DNA from: Rubritepida sp.
Lineage (GTDB): Bacteria; Pseudomonadota; Alphaproteobacteria; Acetobacterales; Acetobacteraceae
NCBI GenBank assembly: GCA_014376425.1
Contig: JACMRO010000456.1
Coordinates: 1-11,576, forward strand
DNA length: 11,576 nucleotides
Reading direction: 5' to 3'
In this document: positions 1 to 5,500 of the stretch, piece after piece
Numbering within the stretch: the first letter of the stretch is position 1
How the letters are laid out: every line of letters starts with the position of its first letter
Position numbers and translations under genes: made by a program
Notes under the pieces: generated by a model
Databases searched by the model: none
Seen by the model: the letters and a program-made list of their open reading frames with translations, nothing else
What the model was told of the DNA's origin: nothing

Positions 1-108
1 CGCCTCTGAAAGGCCTCCCCGGGCTTCGGGCGTACTAAGTTCGACAGCCAGCGTGCCGCGTAGGCCGGCTGATTCCGCTTTGATTCGTTCGGCTGCGCTG
101 TGGGACAT
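1..108 (-). CDS. cysI: Nitrite/sulfite reductase haemoprotein subunit, N-terminus only (partial at left edge)
   Basis: Reading the minus strand from the ATG at 108-106 gives 36 codons without a stop up to the window edge. The peptide starts MSHSAAERIKAESAGLRGTL and continues VELSTPEARGGLSEA. This resembles the start of CysI/NirA-type sirohaem [4Fe-4S] reductases of alphaproteobacteria, which open with an 'ERIKxESxGLRGTLxEEL...FSEA' stretch before the conserved 'KFHGxYQQDDRD' block; that block would lie just beyond the edge. The family reduces sulfite to sulfide, or nitrite to ammonia, in the cytoplasm using sirohaem. The call is supported by the divergent neighbour cobA, which supplies the sirohaem precursor. 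Only the N-terminus is visible, so sulfite and nitrite reductase cannot be told apart, and the family match is from memory of the pattern, not from a search. Confidence 0.7.
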   Translation of the reverse strand, partial: MSHSAAERIKAESAGLRGTLAVELSTPEARGGLSEA

Positions 109-127
109 AATATTTACCGTATTGATG

Positions 128-154
128 CTGTACATTGTTTCAGCACGCCTGTAC
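128..154. repeat. CTGTAC direct repeat, 21-bp period
   Basis: CTGTAC occurs at 128-133 and again at 149-154. The start-to-start distance is 21 bp, two helical turns, so both copies face the same side of the DNA. This is a common layout for a regulator that binds as stacked dimers. The second copy overlaps the left arm of the 144-175 inverted repeat. The sequence is directly seen; the operator role is inference, and a six-base repeat can arise by chance. Confidence 0.35.
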
Positions 155-175
155 GAATCACGCAACACAGGCGTG
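144..175. promoter_or_regulatory. Perfect 9-bp inverted repeat just upstream of cobA
   Basis: CACGCCTGT (144-152) is exactly complementary to ACAGGCGTG (167-175), with a 14-nt spacer. The right arm ends 10 nt before the cobA ATG, beside its weak GGA/AGG ribosome-binding region. It could be an operator dyad shared by cobA and the reductase gene, or, if transcribed, an mRNA stem limiting ribosome access to cobA. The spacer is longer than in typical terminator loops and no T-run follows, so it is not called a terminator. Confidence 0.5.
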
Positions 176-185
176 GAATTAGGCG

Positions 186-980
186 ATGGCCCTCGATTAT
201 GCGTCCTTGCTGGCGCGCGACCACTTCCCCCCCGGCGAGGTCTGGCTGGTCGGCGCCGGTCCCGGCGATCCGGGCCTACTGACACTGCGCGCCGCCCAGG
301 CGCTGTCGCAGGCTGACCTGATCCTGCATGACAGCCTCAGCGGCGGCGCCGTGCTGCGTCATGCCCGCCCGGATGCGGAGATCATTGCGGTGGGCAAGCG
401 CAAGGGCGCCGCACCCGTGCCGCAGCCGCGCATCAACCAGCGCCTGGTGGAAGGCGCACGCGCGGGCCAGCGTGTGCTGCGCCTGAAGGGCGGCGATCCC
501 TTCATCTTCGGCCGTGGCGCGGAGGAGGCCCGCGCCTGCCAGGCCGCCGGCATTCCATGGCGCGTCATTCCCGGTGTCTCAGCCGGCCTCGCGGCGCCGG
601 CCGTAGCGGGCATCGCGCTGACCCAGCGCGGCATGGCGCAAGCTGTGACCTTCATCACGGCCCATGACGAAGCCGGCGGATTGCCGATGCTGGACTGGGC
701 GGCGCTACCCGGCACCATCGCCGCCTTCATGGCGCTTTCGCGGCTGAATGAACTGGCTGTGCTGCTCATTGCGGCTGGGCGGCCCGCTGCCACGCCGGTC
801 GCAATCATCGCCGGCGCCACGCTGGCCGGCCAGGTCACGCTGCGAAGCACGCTCGGCGCATGCAGCCTGGCGGCGCGACGCGCAGCGCTGCAGGCGCCAG
901 CGCTGGTGGTGATCGGCGATGTCGCGGCAGTGGACCTGACCACGCATGTGCCCGTGGCGGCGGCACGGCGGCATGCCTGA
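186..980 (+). CDS. cobA: Uroporphyrinogen-III C-methyltransferase (SUMT)
   Basis: A 264-residue SUMT, the usual length for a stand-alone CobA. It transfers two methyl groups from S-adenosylmethionine to C2 and C7 of uroporphyrinogen III in the cytoplasm, giving precorrin-2, the branch point to sirohaem and cobalamin. Visible tetrapyrrole-methylase motifs are VGAGPGDPGLLT (residues 22-33), LKGGDPFIFGRG (100-111, SAM-binding loop), GVSAG (130-134) and ALTQRG (144-149). There is no CysG-type N-terminal dehydrogenase/ferrochelatase domain, so the last steps to sirohaem must come from elsewhere. The ATG at 186 has only a weak ribosome-binding site, but the SUMT fold starts about 17 residues later, so little is missing. 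The divergent reductase gene suggests its main role here is sirohaem supply. Confidence 0.95.
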   Translation: MALDYASLLARDHFPPGEVWLVGAGPGDPGLLTLRAAQALSQADLILHDSLSGGAVLRHARPDAEIIAVGKRKGAAPVPQPRINQRLVEGARAGQRVLRLKGGDPFIFGRGAEEARACQAAGIPWRVIPGVSAGLAAPAVAGIALTQRGMAQAVTFITAHDEAGGLPMLDWAALPGTIAAFMALSRLNELAVLLIAAGRPAATPVAIIAGATLAGQVTLRSTLGACSLAARRAALQAPALVVIGDVAAVDLTTHVPVAAARRHA

Positions 981-1017
981 TTATGGGCCGCATCCCCGAC
1001 AGTCCGAGGAGACCGTG

Positions 1018-1122
1018 ATGACCAGTGACGCTGAGACCTGGGTGCCCGCGCGTGCCCTGCTGATGATGACGCTAGGCGCCTTTCTGGTGTTGGCCATCCT
1101 GGCCGCGGTCACCCGTTCATGA
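1018..1122 (+). CDS. Small single-helix membrane protein downstream of cobA
   Basis: A 34-residue reading frame: a polar start (MTSDAETWVPAR), then one strongly hydrophobic segment of about 20 residues (ALLMMTLGAFLVLAILAAV) and a short TRS tail, as expected of a one-pass inner-membrane peptide. The ATG at 1018 is preceded by a good ribosome-binding site, GAGGAG at 1006-1011. The same frame is open further upstream to an ATG at 973 that overlaps the cobA stop; using it would give 49 residues, translationally coupled to cobA but without a good ribosome-binding site. I recognise no family. Its position suggests co-transcription with cobA. It is too short for default gene callers, so it is easily missed. 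Confidence 0.55.
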   Translation: MTSDAETWVPARALLMMTLGAFLVLAILAAVTRS

Positions 1123-1260
1123 CCGGAGACAATGGTGACCAGTAGGAACTAAGCCGCCGCCCCTCGGACAAGTGGGCCCCGATTTTGAGGAGGAAACCAC
1201 CGACGGACGCATCCGCTTCCCAGGCTGGGCGAAGGGCTTCTTGGGTAGTGCTGTTCAGCC

Positions 1261-1285
1261 ACCCCCATGCTGGGGGTATAAACCC
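1261..1285. other. 7-bp hairpin with a competing alternative stem
   Basis: ACCCCCA (1261-1267) and TGGGGGT (1271-1277) are perfectly complementary around a TGC loop. The 3' half can instead pair with downstream sequence: GGGT at 1274-1277 with ACCC at 1282-1285 across an ATAA loop. No T-run follows on the plus strand. The two stems exclude each other. An RNA role is inference; simple DNA palindromes of this size also occur at element ends. Confidence 0.4.
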
Positions 1286-1462
1286 TTCGGTCTGGCGGAG
1301 CGGGCCAAGGTACAATTCGCCAGTGGACGCGAAACACGGGGGGCAGGCAGTGGCCGCAGTGCGGCCAGGGTTGCCGCAGCGTGGCGGCTGGCCGGACCAT
1401 ATTGCGCCGATGACCTCAGCCTCTTATCCCTTTCGACAGGCCAGCTTTGAAGCCTTTCACAT

Positions 1463-1486
1463 GGAACGAGCAAGAGATCAAATGTT
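1463..1486 (+). promoter_or_regulatory. Possible EcfG-type (general stress response) promoter
   Basis: GGAAC (1463-1467), a 16-nt spacer and GTT (1484-1486) match the alphaproteobacterial EcfG consensus GGAAC-N16/17-cGTT, except that T precedes GTT instead of C. It points towards the FkbM/glycosyltransferase pair and lies about 75 bp upstream of its first start codon, a suitable distance. The motif has only eight fixed bases, so one match in a window of this size can arise by chance. Confidence 0.3.
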
Positions 1487-1559
1487 GACGCGGCTTACCA
1501 CCTGGTTTGGCGACCGTAGAACAAAGACCCTTGGGTAACCGTCACCGTCGCGTCAGGAA

Positions 1560-2513
1560 TTGCCATATACCGGTATTGCCGCCCAGGACGACATTTTTAG
1601 TTGCTTTCGTCTTTTGCTTGGTCGGCATCCCCACAGTGAAGAGTGGGAAGGACATGCAGGACGCGCAGGGGAGCAGCTTGACGGACTGGTCGCTGGTTAT
1701 CTGCGCAGCCTTGAATTTGCCAATCGCGGTCTGCTCAAATCCCCTGCACTGACTAATCCGGCGCAAGTACAGATTGGTGAATTTTCCATCTATGTCATGC
1801 CTGACGACCTTGATGTCGGGCGCCACGTCCAGTCGAACAACTACGAACCCGATGTCACCTTGGTGTTCCAACGCCTGCTGCGGCCTGGAATGGGGGTTTT
1901 GGATGTCGGTGCCAATATCGGTTATTTCAGCATGCTATCGGCAAGCTTGGTCGGGCCGTCCGGATTTGTCCTCGCGGTGGAGCCAAATCCGGAAAATGCC
2001 CGAATGCTGGAGGCGAGCCGGCGGCTGAACGGCTACGAACATGTCACCATCGCGCAGGTCGCGGCGGGTCGCTCAACCGGACTGCTGGCCCTGCATGTCG
2101 CGCAGTCCAACGGAACAACCTCCGATCCTTCATTAAACTTGGAGGCGCTGCTCGCGGCTCGGACTGTGCCCTGCATCGCCATCGACCACCTGATTCCGGC
2201 CGGCCAGCGAATCAATCTCATCAAGGTTGATGTGGAGGGTGCCGAATATAATGCGCTGCTCGGCTGCAGCGATCTCATCGCGCGTGACCGGCCGGTGATT
2301 ATCAGTGAATTCAGTCCCGACATGATGCCTGGAATCTCAGGTGTCTCAGGTGAGGAATACCTGCACTGGATACTGGCCCGCGGATACGACATCGGTGTCA
2401 TTCGGCCGGACGGCACGACGTTGCCCCCCGCCCGCGAAGTCGATGTCATCATGGCTCAATATCAGGCACGCGGGCGGGACCATATCGATCTCCTGGCAAC
2501 ACCGACCCCCTGA
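1560..2513 (+). CDS. FkbM family SAM-dependent methyltransferase with DUF4214-like N-terminus
   Basis: The product is 317 residues. Residues about 11-53 (FRLLLGRHP ... AGYLRSLEF) have the helical 'YRxLLGRxP...FLxSxEF' pattern of DUF4214-like segments often joined to glycan enzymes. The methyltransferase fold follows: VLDVGANIGYFS (113-124, SAM motif I), AVEPNPEN (139-146, acidic motif II) and IKVDVEGAEYNALLG (221-235, the FkbM signature). FkbM proteins O-methylate sugars or other small metabolites; here the neighbouring glycosyltransferase fusion suggests a glycan substrate. The start is uncertain. TTG at 1560 is the only start codon between the in-frame TAA at 1536 and the domain, and an AGGA at 1555-1558 lies too close to serve it well. 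The N-terminus may therefore be damaged. The gene is followed 61 bp later by the fusion gene on the same strand. Confidence 0.85.
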   Translation: MPYTGIAAQDDIFSCFRLLLGRHPHSEEWEGHAGRAGEQLDGLVAGYLRSLEFANRGLLKSPALTNPAQVQIGEFSIYVMPDDLDVGRHVQSNNYEPDVTLVFQRLLRPGMGVLDVGANIGYFSMLSASLVGPSGFVLAVEPNPENARMLEASRRLNGYEHVTIAQVAAGRSTGLLALHVAQSNGTTSDPSLNLEALLAARTVPCIAIDHLIPAGQRINLIKVDVEGAEYNALLGCSDLIARDRPVIISEFSPDMMPGISGVSGEEYLHWILARGYDIGVIRPDGTTLPPAREVDVIMAQYQARGRDHIDLLATPTP

Positions 2514-2560
2514 TAGCCTGGTCGACCAATTGGTTCGGCCGGCGCCAAAGCTGACCCCTC

Positions 2561-2568
2561 GAAGGGAA
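2561..2568 (+). promoter_or_regulatory. Ribosome-binding site deciding the start of the glycosyltransferase fusion
   Basis: GAAGGGAA at 2561-2568 lies about 8 nt upstream of the ATG at 2575. It supports this ATG over an in-frame GTG at 2341, which lies inside the previous gene and would add 78 residues of low-complexity out-of-frame translation. Confidence 0.7.
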
Positions 2569-2574
2569 TCTCGC

Positions 2575-5500
2575 ATGACGTTTGTCTCCTACGCGCAAAA
2601 TTTCGAGGATGTGCTGCTCTGGCGTGCGCTGAAAGGTGTTGAGCGCGGCTTCTACATCGACGTGGGTGCCGCGCATCCGGACGGCGATTCAGTCACCCGT
2701 GCTTTCTACGATCGCGGCTGGCGCGGCATCAATGTCGAGCCAACACGGGAGTATTTCTTCCGCCTGGTTGCCGCCCGTCCGCGCGACACGAATATTCAGG
2801 CCGCCTTGTCCGACATGGCGGGCCAGGTGGATATTCACGTCGTGCCCGGCACCGGCCTGTCCACCATTGAACCCAATGTGGCCAAGGACTATGCGGCGCA
2901 GGGTTTTGCGGTCGAGGTTCACCGGACGGTGGTGGATACGCTGGCAGGGGTTTGCCGCCAACACGCTGAACCGCAAATCCACTTCCTTAAGATCGATGTC
3001 GAGGGCGCCGAGCGGGCGGTGCTGGAAGGCGCCGATTTACAGGCGTTCAGGCCATGGATCATCCTGGTCGAATCGACCCGGCCGATGTCGACCGAAGAAA
3101 CCCACGCGGCCTGGGAACCGATACTGCTCGACGCCGGATACCGGTTCGTATGGTTCGACGGTTTGAACCGCTTCTACGTCGCCGTCGAACAGTTGGCCGC
3201 GCTGAGCCCGCACTTCCGTACCCCGCCCAATGTCTTCGACGATTTTCTTCGCGCGGCCGACACCGAATGGGCACGCCGCGTCCACGAAGCCGAGGCGGCG
3301 AATGTGGAGCTGCGCCAGCGCGCTACGGTGGCCGAGACTTGGGCTGCCGCTGCCGACGCCAGATCTGCCGCCCTTTATCCCGAGCTTTTGCGCAGCAGGG
3401 CCACGATCGTAGCCGAGGCGCGGGCCTCGATGCAGCATGCGGCAACGGAGGCCCGCATTGCCACCGACCGCGATCTGGCCTGGGAGCGTGAGCGGGCTAC
3501 CGTCGCCGAGCTCAAGCTGGGCTGGGCGCTGAACAGCAACTCCTGGCGCATCACCCGTCCCATCCGCCAGCTGACCACCCTGCTGCGCCGACCCCGTCCG
3601 GCAGAAACGCCTGAGGTGCCGGCGCCCCAGCCTGTTGAACCGCCGGCGCCCCAAATCTCCGGATGGGCCAGGCCCAAGGTACCTGACGCCGAAATCCTGC
3701 CCATGCCGGCGTTGCCGCGTAATGCGCCGCGGGCACCGCGTGCGGTGCGCCGGGTCCACCAATTCCATTCCGGTTCGGCCGTCGGCGACGCGGTCACCAA
3801 CGCCTTGCTGCTCACCCGGGGCACGCTGCGCGCCATGGGCTATGAAAGCGAGATTTTCGTCGAGCACCGCGATCCGCGGCTTGAGCACGAGCTTCGTCTG
3901 TTGGGCGAGATTCCGCGACATGGCGACCAGGTGCTCATCATTCACCATTCGATGGGCTTCGATGCCTTCCCGCGGCTCATGGCGCTCGAAGCCACGAAGA
4001 TCCTTTGCTACCATAACATCACCCCACCCGAGCTGCTGGCTGGCAACCCCACCATGCAGGCCTATTCCGAGCTCGGGCGCCGGCAGCTGGCGCTATGGCG
4101 CCCGCATGTTGCCGTGGCGCTGGCAGTCAGCGACTACAATGCCATCGAGCTGCGCAGCCTGGGCTTCGACCCGGTACTCACCTGCACCCTGCTTTTCGAC
4201 ATCGAACAAATGCGCGGCCGGGCGGTGCGCCGGCCGGCACTGCCGACCACCTGCTTCACCGTCCTGTTCGTGGGCCGGGTCGCGCCGTCCAAAGGCCAGC
4301 TGGAACTGATCGCCGCTTATGCCCGCTTCCGGGAGAATTACGCAGGGTCGTCGCGCCTCGTGCTTGTGGGGTCGCTCGAGCCGGGCACGGGCTATCTCGA
4401 GGCCATGTATGAACTTATCGCCGATGCTGGGATGGCCGAACACGTGCTTATTCTGGGCCATATTCCTGATGCCGAGTTGGAAGCCTGGTACGCCGCGGCA
4501 GATCTCTACGTGTCGCTGAGCGCCCATGAGGGGTTTGGGGTTCCGCTAATCGAGGCGATGGCTCGCAGCGTCGCTGTGCTGGCCTGGGCCAGCGGGGCGG
4601 TGCCCTACACCATGGACGGCGCCCCCGGCCTGCTGCTGGACCGCAGCGCTGCAGCCGTGGCCGGCCGAATGCTCGAACTCGCCAGCCATCCCGGCGCACT
4701 GGCAGAACTGCGGCAGCTGCAGCGCGTGGCGACGGACCGTTTTCAGCTACACCGCCAGTTGCCCAACCTGACCCTGGCGCTGGCGCTGGCCGGCGCCGCG
4801 CCGCCCGCAAACGGGGCCGACCGCGCTATGATGGATCGGCACATGCTGATCACCGTCGCCGGCCATGCCAGCGGCAGCTACAGCCTGTCCGCCGTCAACC
4901 GAACCCTGGCGTTAGCGTTGGACCACGTGCGCCCCGGCCAGGTTCGCCTGGCTTCGACTGAAGTTGATGGCCCGGCGCCGATCACCGGCCTTCCCGCGGA
5001 GATCGAAGACCGGGTCAGGGCCTTGGCCGAGCGGCCACACTTCGTCAGCGGCCCGCATGTCATCATCAGCAATCGCTACCCCATACTGGTGTCGCGTGAG
5101 CCGGGCGCGCTGTCGATGGCGCTGTTCTACTGGGAAGAATCCCTGATCCCGGCAACCAGCATCGCCACGCTGAACGCAGGTTTCGCGGGCGTGCTGGCGC
5201 CGACCCGTGCGGTGCTGAAGGCGTTGGTCGACTCTGGCCTTACCATTCCGGTGCGGTTGCTAGGCCAGGCGCTCGACCTGGCGCCATTCCAGGCCGTCGA
5301 CCGGGCACGCTGTGCGGGCCGAACTGGCGTCGTGACCTTCTTGCACGTTTCCTCCTGCTTCCCGCGCAAGGGCGTGGATGCGCTGCTGGCGGCCTATGCC
5401 CGTGCCTTCAGCGCCAACGACCCGGTGCGTCTCGTGATCAAGGGGTTTCCCAACCCGCACAATGATGTGGCTGAGCAAATCAAGGCGCTTCGCCTTACCC

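Larger units (their letters stand above)
109..185. promoter_or_regulatory. Divergent control region between cysI-like gene and cobA
   Basis: These 77 bp separate the two divergent start codons and must hold both promoters or their operators. The part near the reductase is AT-rich (ATAATATTTA around 107-116), unlike the GC-rich genes on each side. It contains a perfect 9-bp inverted repeat (144-152 with 167-175) and a CTGTAC direct repeat 21 bp apart. No convincing -35/-10 pair with 16-18 bp spacing was found for either direction, so the promoters themselves are not placed. Confidence 0.6.
1123..1559. other. Intergenic stretch without a convincing gene
   Basis: About 440 bp lie between the small membrane protein and the first FkbM gene. 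Open frames exist on both strands (for example 1185-1538 plus and 1149-1400 minus), but none shows a recognisable motif or domain and they overlap one another, so none is called. The stretch holds a hairpin at 1261-1277 with a competing pairing and an EcfG-type promoter match at 1463-1486. From about 1440 to 1620 the base composition is visibly more AT-rich than in cobA or the large glycosyltransferase gene. It may be decayed insertion material or a boundary between conserved chromosome and a glycan island; the sequence alone does not decide. Confidence 0.5.

Noticed and set aside
122..136. TTGAT start of a possible FNR/Anr box upstream of cobA
   Set aside because: The second half-site ATCAA is missing at the required 4-bp spacing.
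227..233. 7-C run near the cobA start as a phase-variation tract
   Set aside because: It is short, codes for a Pro-Pro pair in an essential-type biosynthesis gene, and such runs are common in GC-rich sequence.
1149..1538. Overlapping open frames of 68-117 residues on both strands, possibly a transposase relic
   Set aside because: No DDE residues, helix-turn-helix or terminal inverted repeats could be recognised, so neither a gene nor a mobile element is supported.
2341..2574. In-frame GTG at 2341 that would extend the glycosyltransferase fusion by 78 residues
   Set aside because: The extension overlaps the FkbM gene in another frame, has no domain character, and the ATG at 2575 has a good ribosome-binding site and the typical family N-terminus.
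3037..4014. 325-residue open frame on the minus strand
   Set aside because: It lies wholly inside the fusion gene, has no recognisable motif, and is a typical antisense shadow in GC-rich DNA.
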